From: Avrilella dinanensis
GTDB taxonomy: Bacteria > Bacteroidota > Bacteroidia > Flavobacteriales > Flavobacteriaceae
NCBI RefSeq assembly: GCF_002807015.1
Contig: NZ_NIPO01000001.1
Location: forward strand, 1,439,604 to 1,503,603
Length of the DNA: 64,000 bases
Reading direction: 5' to 3'
Part shown: positions 51,862 to 60,450 of the stretch, in pieces
How positions within the stretch are numbered: the first letter of the stretch is position 1
How the letters are laid out: each line of letters begins with the position of its first letter
Position numbers and translations under genes: made by a program
Notes under the pieces: generated by a model
What the model was told of the DNA's origin: nothing
Database searches by the model: none
Seen by the model: only the letters and a program-made list of their open reading frames with translations

Positions 51862-54537
51862 TTAGTTTTTGAAGTTATAGTCATATTCTTTCACTACATC
51901 GCCCTCATGGTTGAGTACCTTATGCAAGCGATTAAACTGGTCGTATTGATACGTTGTCCGGTGTCCGTTCAAATCGGTAACACTCCTCAGTCCTACCAAT
52001 GGAAAATACGTGTAGGTGGTAATAAAAGCCTCCGGATGGGCGTTTCGCAGACTGTTTAAAGCAGTCTCCAAAGAAGCGTTCTCCGAATTGGAGTATGTTT
52101 TGATATTGGTAATGGTTCCGGCAGCTATCTGTGCATAGCGTTGGTTTTTCAGTTCGGCAACCACTTTGCTGTCATGGTATCCCCATATCAGGGATACATA
52201 AACGCCCTCTTTGGTCTTGTATTCAAGAATTTTTCCTTTATTATCATAAAGTGTAATTTCTTTTTCAAGTTGCCAGGGGCGGTTCTCTTTGGTTGCAAAT
52301 GTTTTTTCCAGAGCATATACATTAGCCAGCGTACCGTTGTTTACCGGGGCATATTCCGCCTTGCTCTGGTTGATTATTGTACCGTTTTTGTATTTTTTAA
52401 CCGCAGTCTGGTAGTAGGCATTTCCCATTTTTAGGTGGTAGTGCTGCTCTTCAAATACTTCCGAAGTAACCATATCAGTAATCTTACGATGGGTTACCTG
52501 ACGACTGATGGTATCAAAGTTGGTTTCTATTACAGCGGTACGGCTTTCAGAGGTAAACAGTCCCGGAGCATAAGATTTGGCAGTGGTCGTCATTTTTTTT
52601 AGTATCGGTATAGGTTTGAAATAGCCATTTCCATTGGGGTCTATTTCGACCAATTCAAATTCATTCGTATCGTGGCTGAGCAATTTTCCGGCTTCGTTGT
52701 AGGTATAAACTGCACTTGGTATGGAAGACAGGTTGCTTAGCGGAACAACAAGATTATGCCAGCCAATCACAGCGTCACTATAATCGTACACAACTTTTCC
52801 CTTCCCTTCTTCTTCCGTGATCACAGAAGTATAATAGATAATAAGCGGAGTCTGTGCGTATTTGCTGTGTACAGGGGTATGACCAGTCACGTAAAAAACG
52901 TCTACGACTCCGGAGCTTCTGTAAGGATCGTCTTTCATCCGATAGGTAAAGGTTTTTGCCGATACTATTGTCCCGTCATAGTCTTTGTTTATAATCTTGC
53001 GTATGCGATAACCACCCAAGTGTTCTTTTTTCTCAATAGTCGGATCCAGTACCTCATATACCCGTTTTACTTTTACGCCGGTATATTCGTAGAATAAGGC
53101 ATCTCCTCCAACATAAAAAGTGTTATTCGTAAAATTACTCTTGTAATTGTTCAGTATATTATTTACCTGAATCTGCTGGTTGGGAAGACCAAATGTATGT
53201 ACTATGGTGTTGTTGGACTTCATAAGGTCTATTGGTACATTCCCTGCATTTTGACCACCACCTGGATCAATAGACCCTGGCGGAACACGGGTTGCATAGG
53301 AGAGATAAATTTTGTCATCATTCAGGTATTCATCCGGAACATGAAAACTATATTTACTAAAGTTACTGGTAGATAAATTAGTGACCGGCAACTGTTCTTC
53401 CACCGTGGTGTATTCCGGAAATTCTGCCGGATTGTCCGGCGTATGATGATAGCCGTAATCGTGAGGTTCAAATTCATATCTGGTTATTCCCTTAAAAGGC
53501 GACGTAATCTCTACGTAACTGTTGGTATAATTGGGATAGAACTGGGATGAAATCTTATACTCATATTCCGTTTCCTGATTGCCGTTCTGATAGTCACCAT
53601 TATTGAAAATGATCTTCTTGTTCGAACCACCTGATGGCAGTTCGATTACCCTTTCCAGCATGTAGGCGGGTCCTGATGACCGCGATACCCGGACAGATGT
53701 ATATCTTTTTTGGGTTTGATTCAGTATAAAATCAACTCTCGACATCTCAGGCACATAAATAGACATCAGGTATTTTTGGTCGTATTGGAAGGTTTGAGAT
53801 CCTTGATTTATTGAATCAGGGTAGCTGTAATATTCATAAGTCAGTAAGGTTGTGCCAAACTTATCCTTAACCTCCGATAGTAAAAATGAGCGGTTTATTT
53901 CGTGAAATTCGTTATCGCAGCTCATGCCAGATACGTAAAAAGCGGATTTTTGCTTTTCATTAAACTCGTAACGGGTACCGTTTTTATCTATTAGGGCAAT
54001 GGTATTTATCTGAAATATCTCCTGACCCGAAACTGTTGAAAAATCATAATCAACATCAATGTCGATATAGTCAGAGCTATATAAAGTTTTTACAGCAAGT
54101 TGTCCGTTCTGTTCTTCAAAAGTAAACACACCCTGTACATCAAAAACACTAAAATTGTAGGTTGTTGAATGATTGATGTCTGGACTACATTTTACAATTT
54201 CACTGTAATACAGCTCATCATCCATGCTTCCACGATCGACGTATTTGGTAATATTTGGAATGATATTAATATCCCATCCTTTGTCAAAAAAGGATTTTAC
54301 TTCATATCCCAATATATCTTCATAGAAAAACGCAAAAGGATTAAAAGTTAATCTTGCCTGTAAATTCAGGTTCGGATTGGACGTTTCTATATTAAACAGC
54401 TCAATGGACGGGTTCACATTCCCCGTTGCTATGCTTTCTGCATGCTCTATATTAGTTGTAGATCCCGGCAGCACAATCTCCTGTGCCGTGGCACTATAGG
54501 TTATAAAAAGGCTTAACAGCCCGAATATCTTTCTCAT
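51862..54537 (-). CDS. Secreted YD-repeat/RHS-partner protein
   Basis: 891 aa, signal peptide MRKIFGLLSLFITYSATAQ. It is mostly beta-strand, with a long region of WD/YD-like strands (YEYKISSQFYPNYTNSYVEI, GGYRIRKIINKDYDGTIVSA) and an unmistakable YD-repeat end: SVTDLNGHRTTYQYDQFNRL, HKVLNHEGDVVKEYDYN. It has no RHS core end and no tip. It is followed with no gap by the RHS toxin, so the two probably act together, for example as parts of one shell, like split TcB/TcC proteins. That comparison is inference. Confidence 0.8.
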   Translation of the reverse strand: MRKIFGLLSLFITYSATAQEIVLPGSTTNIEHAESIATGNVNPSIELFNIETSNPNLNLQARLTFNPFAFFYEDILGYEVKSFFDKGWDINIIPNITKYVDRGSMDDELYYSEIVKCSPDINHSTTYNFSVFDVQGVFTFEEQNGQLAVKTLYSSDYIDIDVDYDFSTVSGQEIFQINTIALIDKNGTRYEFNEKQKSAFYVSGMSCDNEFHEINRSFLLSEVKDKFGTTLLTYEYYSYPDSINQGSQTFQYDQKYLMSIYVPEMSRVDFILNQTQKRYTSVRVSRSSGPAYMLERVIELPSGGSNKKIIFNNGDYQNGNQETEYEYKISSQFYPNYTNSYVEITSPFKGITRYEFEPHDYGYHHTPDNPAEFPEYTTVEEQLPVTNLSTSNFSKYSFHVPDEYLNDDKIYLSYATRVPPGSIDPGGGQNAGNVPIDLMKSNNTIVHTFGLPNQQIQVNNILNNYKSNFTNNTFYVGGDALFYEYTGVKVKRVYEVLDPTIEKKEHLGGYRIRKIINKDYDGTIVSAKTFTYRMKDDPYRSSGVVDVFYVTGHTPVHSKYAQTPLIIYYTSVITEEEGKGKVVYDYSDAVIGWHNLVVPLSNLSSIPSAVYTYNEAGKLLSHDTNEFELVEIDPNGNGYFKPIPILKKMTTTAKSYAPGLFTSESRTAVIETNFDTISRQVTHRKITDMVTSEVFEEQHYHLKMGNAYYQTAVKKYKNGTIINQSKAEYAPVNNGTLANVYALEKTFATKENRPWQLEKEITLYDNKGKILEYKTKEGVYVSLIWGYHDSKVVAELKNQRYAQIAAGTITNIKTYSNSENASLETALNSLRNAHPEAFITTYTYFPLVGLRSVTDLNGHRTTYQYDQFNRLHKVLNHEGDVVKEYDYNFKN

Positions 54538-54544
54538 AATTCGT

Positions 54545-56050
54545 TTATTTTTTGATTACTTTAACTGAACTTTCCATCACGTCGGTTTTGACTGTGACTA
54601 CATAGACTCCTCTTGGGTAGGTAGAGAAATCCAAGGTTGCCATATCATATTGCAGGGCTTCGCGATGCAGGATTTTTCCGGTCATATCCACAATCATCAG
54701 TTCGCCGTATTCGTAGTCGTGGTTCAGTACAATCTGTGTAAAGTTTTCGGTCGGGTTCGGAATGGCTTCCAGTTTGATTTCCGGGGTTTTGATTTCTTCT
54801 TCGTTGTGCAGTTTCAACACCCAGTAATCATACCCGCCCTGGTTGCTGCTTTTGATTTTGGCTTTGGTGCCGTTGGAATTTCCGGCAAACACATAACCAC
54901 CATCGCGGGTTTTGACCACTTTACGCAGTAAATCATCGCCCGAGGTAGATAATTCCTTATCCCAAAGTTTGTCGCCACTCAAATTGGTTTTGACAGACAG
55001 GTAGCTTTTTTTTCGGGTTTTCAAATCCATATTATATCCCGATAAAAGCAGGTTGCCATTTTCATCAAGGAAAGTGTCGGTCATAAAAGCATCACCCGAA
55101 AACTCATGGGTAAAGCTGTCGGTTTCCATCAGTTGTTTATCGGTCTGCATCACCCAAAACTGACGGTTGCCGTCTTCCTGCTTGCTGCCTGTAATGATAT
55201 AACCGTTTTCGGTGGATAAAATATCCGTTGCCCGGTCGTCACCCTCCCCGCCAAAGACATACTGACTGCGGAGGTTACCGCTGTTGTCCAATTGCAACAC
55301 CCAGATATCGGTACTGCCCAGATTATCGAGGTTCTTATCTTCACCTGCCGGAGAATTGGATTCTGACAATACGACAAAACCACTTTCGGTAGGCAGGATT
55401 TTCTTTACTTCATCGTTATAGAATCCGCCATAGGTTCTTTGCCAAAGAATCTTTCCGGTTTTGTCTAAACGGATCAGCCAGATGTCCATACCGCCTTTGC
55501 TCTTATCGGTTTTCTCACCCGATACTGGCGAATTGCTTGCTGCTCCGACAATGTATCCGTCATCGAGCCGGGTTACGCTCATCAGCTTGTCGTCACCCGA
55601 ACCGCCAATGGTCTTTTCCCATTCAATAGCTCCTTTGGCGTTGATTTTAATCAGCCAGAGGTCGTTTTTGCCACGGCTTTCTTCAGATTTTACACCGCCG
55701 ATTCCGGAGTTGGAAGTCCCGGCAAGCAGGTAGCCCATGTCGTCTGCGGGGGTAATCTTTTGCAACAAATCCGCTCCGTCAGCACCGAAGCTCATCTGCC
55801 ATTCTTCCTCACCGTGCTTATCCATCTTCCAGATGAAATAATCGAGATTGCCGCTACCAGATTCAGCTTTATCACCGGTTTTGTCCGACAGGGAGCTTCC
55901 GGCTAAAATAAAGCCGTAATCGACCGTCGGGGTCATATCAAAAAGGTATTCGGAATGGGAGCCACCGATACTGCGTTCCCAGGCCACTTCCTGGCTGTAA
56001 CCCGACATAGCGGATAAGCCAAAAAGCAACAATAGTAATTGCTTTTTCAT
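54545..56050 (-). CDS. T9SS type A sorting-domain protein with repeat propeller
   Basis: 501 aa starting MKKQLLLLLFGLSAMSGYSQ (ATG at 56048-56050; earlier ATGs lie in the promoter-proximal leader). About seven repeats of the form 'W.R..GG...D......DGGYI.AG.S.S....' followed by 'DIWLIKLD..G.I.W' suggest a beta-propeller. The last 75 residues (IPNPTENFTQIVLNHDYEYG, VDMTGKILHREAL, YPRGVYVVTVKTD, SSVKVIKK) are a type A C-terminal domain for Type IX secretion and surface attachment. It is the first gene of the Rhs operon and may help export or anchor the toxin. Confidence 0.88.
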   Translation of the reverse strand: MKKQLLLLLFGLSAMSGYSQEVAWERSIGGSHSEYLFDMTPTVDYGFILAGSSLSDKTGDKAESGSGNLDYFIWKMDKHGEEEWQMSFGADGADLLQKITPADDMGYLLAGTSNSGIGGVKSEESRGKNDLWLIKINAKGAIEWEKTIGGSGDDKLMSVTRLDDGYIVGAASNSPVSGEKTDKSKGGMDIWLIRLDKTGKILWQRTYGGFYNDEVKKILPTESGFVVLSESNSPAGEDKNLDNLGSTDIWVLQLDNSGNLRSQYVFGGEGDDRATDILSTENGYIITGSKQEDGNRQFWVMQTDKQLMETDSFTHEFSGDAFMTDTFLDENGNLLLSGYNMDLKTRKKSYLSVKTNLSGDKLWDKELSTSGDDLLRKVVKTRDGGYVFAGNSNGTKAKIKSSNQGGYDYWVLKLHNEEEIKTPEIKLEAIPNPTENFTQIVLNHDYEYGELMIVDMTGKILHREALQYDMATLDFSTYPRGVYVVTVKTDVMESSVKVIKK

Positions 56051-56110
56051 GGTTAAAGTAAGATTTAAGTATAAATAATAGATAATTTGGCTAATTTTCT
56101 TTTTCAGATA

Positions 56111-56140
56111 CAAATATAATAATCTGTTAAAAATTAACAA
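56111..56140 (-). promoter_or_regulatory. Promoter of the Rhs toxin operon
   Basis: On the minus strand TTG (56140-56138), 19 bp, TATATTTG (56118-56111) matches the Bacteroidota promoter. It lies about 60 bp before the ATG at 56050, leaving a moderate leader. Confidence 0.6.
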
Positions 56141-56163
56141 AATTTAGAAAGTGGTTTTTTGAT

Positions 56164-57558
56164 TTATTTTGCCATTTTCTCGCCGTCGCTGCGTTTAAGT
56201 TGGGTAAATGTGAGGCTGGATAAGGCTGTCAGTCCGGCTAATGTCATCAGAGTGTATTGGAAAGCGGTTACCAAATCACCGTGATAAAAATCCATTTGGT
56301 CTTTGTAGAAAGCCAACACCAAAGCGGCGATAGAAATCCCGAAACTTACCGAAAGCTGTTGCATAATTGTCAAAAGGCTGTTGCCACCGCTCGCTTGTTT
56401 ATCACCGAGGTCGGAAAGGGAAATGGTGTTCATCGAGGTCATCTGTATGGAGGTAAATGCTCCGTAAGCTACCATCAGCAAAATGTAATAAACCAGCGGT
56501 GTTTCTTTTTCCATAAAACTGAATACAAAGATAATTGTCGCCAGAAAAAGTGTGTTACTCATCAAAATTTTCCGGTAGCCAAATCGTTTGACGATACCAA
56601 CAATCCACGGCTTTACTGCGATTGTAGTCAGGGCAGAGGGGAGGAGCATCATACCGGCTTTTGAAGCTGAAAAACCAAACCCGACCTGCATCATCAGTGG
56701 AAGCAGAAAGGGTAATCCGCTGATACCGAAACGAGTAATCAGACTGCCAATTAATCCGATACGTAGTGTTCTGATTTTGAAAAGATTCAGGTCAATAATC
56801 GGATTGGTACTTTTTTTGAAATGACGGTAATATAAAACAAACAGTAATCCGGCTAAAAAGGTTAATCCCAAAAGTAGTGTCCAGTGATTGATGCCCACAC
56901 TTCCGAGTTCCATAACCAAAGTAATAAAAACCAATGCCAGACTGAAATAGAGCAATCCGAGAATGTCGAATTTACCGACGGTGTTTTTGTAATTCGGCAT
57001 AATTTTCCATGCCATAATGATACCGAAAATTCCGACCGGAAGATTGACTAAAAATATCCAATGCCAGGACAGATTATCAGATAAAAACCCACCCAAACTT
57101 GGTCCTACAACAAGCCCCAATAATCCGGGAATGGTAATGTAATTCATGATTTTGAGCAACTCACTCCGCGGATATTGATACAAAATCGCCAGCCGGGCAA
57201 TAGGAACCATCATTGAGCCACCGATTGCCTGAAGAATCCGTGATAAATTAAGTGTGAACAGATTAACCGATAAGGCACAGAAAAGCGACCCCAAAGTGAA
57301 AAGAAATACGGCAAACATGAACATTTTTTTTGTTCCGAATTTGTCGGATAACCAACCGGAAAGCGGAATGAATAACGCCAATGTTAGCGTGTAGCTGACA
57401 ATAACCGACTGCATTTCCAACGGCGAATAATCCATGCTTTTGGCGATGCTCGGCAAAGACGTGTTTAAAATCGTTCCGTCGAGCGACTGCATGAACATGG
57501 CTATAGCGGTAACCAAAGGCAGAAACCGTTCGTAAGCGGAAGGATTTTCTTTTATCAT
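56164..57558 (-). CDS. MFS exporter of the DHA2 type, MdtD-like
   Basis: 464 aa with about 14 predicted helices, starting MIKENPSAYERFLPLVTAIA (ATG 57556-57558). The motifs FMQSLDGTILNTSLPSIA, SGWLSDKFGTKKMF (motif A) and the loop GGSMMVPIARLAIL resemble E. coli MdtD closely in order and spacing. It would export drugs or metabolites by proton antiport; the substrate is unknown. It is separated from nuoN by a terminator hairpin and from the Rhs promoter by about 20 bases, so it is probably transcribed alone. Confidence 0.88.
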   Translation of the reverse strand: MIKENPSAYERFLPLVTAIAMFMQSLDGTILNTSLPSIAKSMDYSPLEMQSVIVSYTLTLALFIPLSGWLSDKFGTKKMFMFAVFLFTLGSLFCALSVNLFTLNLSRILQAIGGSMMVPIARLAILYQYPRSELLKIMNYITIPGLLGLVVGPSLGGFLSDNLSWHWIFLVNLPVGIFGIIMAWKIMPNYKNTVGKFDILGLLYFSLALVFITLVMELGSVGINHWTLLLGLTFLAGLLFVLYYRHFKKSTNPIIDLNLFKIRTLRIGLIGSLITRFGISGLPFLLPLMMQVGFGFSASKAGMMLLPSALTTIAVKPWIVGIVKRFGYRKILMSNTLFLATIIFVFSFMEKETPLVYYILLMVAYGAFTSIQMTSMNTISLSDLGDKQASGGNSLLTIMQQLSVSFGISIAALVLAFYKDQMDFYHGDLVTAFQYTLMTLAGLTALSSLTFTQLKRSDGEKMAK

Positions 57559-57568
57559 AATATAAAAA

Positions 57569-57590
57569 TGCCACGAGTGTATTCGTGGCA
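57569..57590 (-). terminator. Terminator of the nuo operon
   Basis: TGCCACGA and TCGTGGCA pair around a 6-base loop; the minus strand continues ATTTTTATA. It lies 15 bases past the nuoN stop and just before the MFS gene start. Confidence 0.65.
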
Positions 57591-57604
57591 AATATCGGGA
57601 AATC

Positions 57605-58987
57605 TTAGAAAAGACCGAGGATTAAATCCGGATAAATACCGATAGCGATACTGATTATTACACTAACCATTCCTACCAGCATATAAGTGGTATAATATCT
57701 TTTCTTGTGAATAATTTCGTCGGTTGTTGTGTCAGTTTCCGGTTTGGTAAAAGCGGTAATCATCAGTCTGAAATAGTAATAAATACTGATTATAGAATTG
57801 ATAACTGCCCAAATTACGAGGAATGTATGACCTGCATTCAGGGTGTTTTCAAACAAGAAAAGTTTTCCGAAAAACCCTGCCATTACCGGTATTCCTGCCA
57901 TAGATAACAAACCGCCTGCCAGCACGACCGCCATGAGGGGCTTTTGGTAAACCAAACCTTTGAATGAAGAAATATCTTCATCGTCCATTCCTTGACAAAC
58001 ATATAGCACAGCACTGAAAGCGGCTATACCTGCAATAGAATACGCAGTAGCGTAATAGAACAGATACGGACCAGAAATAGCTGCACTGAGCAATGCCATA
58101 AGCATAAATCCGGCATGAGAAATTCCGGAATAAGCCAACATTCTTTTCACGTTGTTTTGCTGTAATGCCATGATATTTCCAACCAACATTGTAGCCATGA
58201 TAATGAAAATCAATAGTTGATTGAATTCAGAAGGTAATCCCGGCATAAAAATCTGATATAATTTGAACAAAGCAGCCACAGCGGCAACTTTTGCCAGTGT
58301 ACTCATCAGTGTTGTGGTCAATACCGGTGCTCCTTGATATACATCGGGTGCCCAGAAATGGAATGGAAATGCAGCTACTTTAAACAACAATCCGATTAAA
58401 ATAAGCACGGCTCCCAACGAAAACCATAACGGTTGCTGAGACCAAAGTGCACTGATTTCGATAATATTAAAACTTGCCGTAGCTCCGTAAATCATAGCGA
58501 TACCGAACAATACAAATCCGGAAGCAAAAGAGCCTAACAGCAAATATTTCATTCCGGCCTCATTGCTTTTAATGTTGGTAAAGTCACTCCCCGCCAATAT
58601 GTACAGCGAGATAGACAATATTTCTAAGCCTAAGAAAAACATGACCATGTTTCCGAAACAAATCATACAAACTGCACCAATCAGCAAAAACAATTTTATG
58701 GATATGAAGTCGGCAATTTTATTGTAAATAGGCTTGTAAAAAGATTCGCTCAGGGCAACCAAAAATATCGTCAGTACGATAAATAATCCGCTGAACAGCA
58801 TATTGGTTTTGTTCACGACAATCATGCTGTGGTAAAACGATTGGTTGGTGTCCCATTCAGATACCGATATGCCCAAAGCGGCCAATAATCCGATGATGGT
58901 TACCGGCACAATGATTCTTCGGAGGTTGAGCATCTCCATAAGCAATACCAACACAGATAATATAGCTAATGCGATTAATGTATTCAT
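57605..58987 (-). CDS. nuoN: NADH-quinone oxidoreductase subunit N
   Basis: Antiporter-like proton-pumping subunit of respiratory complex I. 460 aa, about 14 membrane helices, with the conserved membrane Lys/Glu segments: FFLGLEILSISLYILAGS, FHFWAPDVYQGAP, KRMLAYSGISHAGFMLMALL and SMAGIPVMAGFFGKLFLF. It is the last gene of the operon, 45 bases after nuoM, with a terminator behind it. Confidence 0.96.
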   Translation of the reverse strand: MNTLIALAILSVLVLLMEMLNLRRIIVPVTIIGLLAALGISVSEWDTNQSFYHSMIVVNKTNMLFSGLFIVLTIFLVALSESFYKPIYNKIADFISIKLFLLIGAVCMICFGNMVMFFLGLEILSISLYILAGSDFTNIKSNEAGMKYLLLGSFASGFVLFGIAMIYGATASFNIIEISALWSQQPLWFSLGAVLILIGLLFKVAAFPFHFWAPDVYQGAPVLTTTLMSTLAKVAAVAALFKLYQIFMPGLPSEFNQLLIFIIMATMLVGNIMALQQNNVKRMLAYSGISHAGFMLMALLSAAISGPYLFYYATAYSIAGIAAFSAVLYVCQGMDDEDISSFKGLVYQKPLMAVVLAGGLLSMAGIPVMAGFFGKLFLFENTLNAGHTFLVIWAVINSIISIYYYFRLMITAFTKPETDTTTDEIIHKKRYYTTYMLVGMVSVIISIAIGIYPDLILGLF

Positions 58988-59032
58988 AGGTTTAACTTAT
59001 TGTATTTTCGGCTAATCCGATATTTTTAATTT

Positions 59033-60442
59033 TTATAATGTTGCAAATAATAAATCCGTAATTGGCTTTGGATATAATCCAAAAAACAGGACAATCAATG
59101 CCAAAAGGAGTAAAATAAGATGTTCGTATCCGGAAACATCTTTGAATGTTTTGCTGTTTTGTGGACCCAACATCGCTGTCTGGAACATTTTGAGCATATA
59201 ATAAGCCCCGAAAATGATGGTCGTTCCACCAACGATGGCATAAATAATTTTGTATTCAGATAAGCTCAGCAACAGAGTGAATTCGCCGATAAAACTAAAT
59301 GTTCCCGGCAATCCTACCGATGCAAAAACAAAGATGAGGAAATAAGAAGAAAATCTTACCGCCTGACTTCTGATGCCTCCCATTTCTTTGATGTCATACG
59401 TGCCATATCTCTGATAAAGAATTTCCGCCAGGAAAAACAACGCAACGATGACGATGCCGTGAGCAATCATCTGAACAGCAACTCCTTGGAAACTATTGGT
59501 GTTGTAGGTATATGCCGCTGCGGCAATCAACCCAACGTGAGCCATAGATGAATAGGCCAATATTCGTTTGATATGCGTTGATTTCAATGCAATGAATGAG
59601 GCATAAATCACACCGATTAATGATAAGACAATCACAGTATTTTGCAAAGTCGAACTGATGTTTTCGGTCAGTGGAATCTGCCAGCGAAGTACGGAATATA
59701 ATCCCATTTTAAGCATAATTCCGGACAATAACATACTCCCGATTGCTGGTGATTTTTCATAAGCATTTGCCTGCCAGGTGTGAAAAGGAAAAATCGGAAT
59801 TTTAACCGCATAGGCAACAAAAAATGCAAAGAAAATATAGGTTTGTTCTTTGGAAGTTAAATTAATCTGTAGGAAATCTGCCAGTAAAAAGCTATTGGCT
59901 TTCGTATATAAATAAATGATTCCCACCAACATAAACAGCGAGCCGGCAAATGTGTAAATGAAAAATTTGTACATCGCCTTTTTTCTGTTTTCCCAACTGT
60001 CATTACCCCAAAGTAACCCGATAGCGAAGATTGGCAATAAAGCCAGCTCCCAAAAAATGTAATAAGCCAAACCGTCAGAAGCTAAAAACGTTCCGCCCAT
60101 CGCGAATGCCATAAACAATACCAAGGCATAAAGTAAGCGTGCGTTTTTGTGGTTGCTCCCAATCGAAGTGAGAATAATAACCGGCGTCAGAAAAGTGTTC
60201 AGCAAAAGCATGAGCAAACTCAGTCCGTCTGCATGTAAGGCATAAGAAACATTTGGTTTAGACATCCATTTTGATGCAAAAGATACGTCTGTTCCATTCA
60301 AAAATAAGACAGAGGCATATATTGTCATTGCAAAGGATAAAAATCCAAATACAGTCGCTACATTTCGGGCTTGTTTGTTGCCGGATAAATAGGTAATTAT
60401 GGCTCCGAGTAACAGTGTGATTAATATAAAATTAACGTTCAT
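59033..60442 (-). CDS. nuoM: NADH-quinone oxidoreductase subunit M
   Basis: 469 aa from ATG 60440-60442 (MNVNFILITLLLGAIITYLS); an in-frame ATG at 60484 lies inside nuoL. Proton-pumping antiporter-like subunit with YYIFWELALLPIFAIGLLWG, KIPIFPFHTWQANAYEKSPA, RILAYSSMAHVGLIAAAAYT and GLPGTFSFIGEFTLLL. About 14 membrane helices. It starts 8 bases past the nuoL stop, in the usual L-M-N order. Confidence 0.96.
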   Translation of the reverse strand: MNVNFILITLLLGAIITYLSGNKQARNVATVFGFLSFAMTIYASVLFLNGTDVSFASKWMSKPNVSYALHADGLSLLMLLLNTFLTPVIILTSIGSNHKNARLLYALVLFMAFAMGGTFLASDGLAYYIFWELALLPIFAIGLLWGNDSWENRKKAMYKFFIYTFAGSLFMLVGIIYLYTKANSFLLADFLQINLTSKEQTYIFFAFFVAYAVKIPIFPFHTWQANAYEKSPAIGSMLLSGIMLKMGLYSVLRWQIPLTENISSTLQNTVIVLSLIGVIYASFIALKSTHIKRILAYSSMAHVGLIAAAAYTYNTNSFQGVAVQMIAHGIVIVALFFLAEILYQRYGTYDIKEMGGIRSQAVRFSSYFLIFVFASVGLPGTFSFIGEFTLLLSLSEYKIIYAIVGGTTIIFGAYYMLKMFQTAMLGPQNSKTFKDVSGYEHLILLLLALIVLFFGLYPKPITDLLFATL

Positions 60443-60450
60443 ATCTAATA

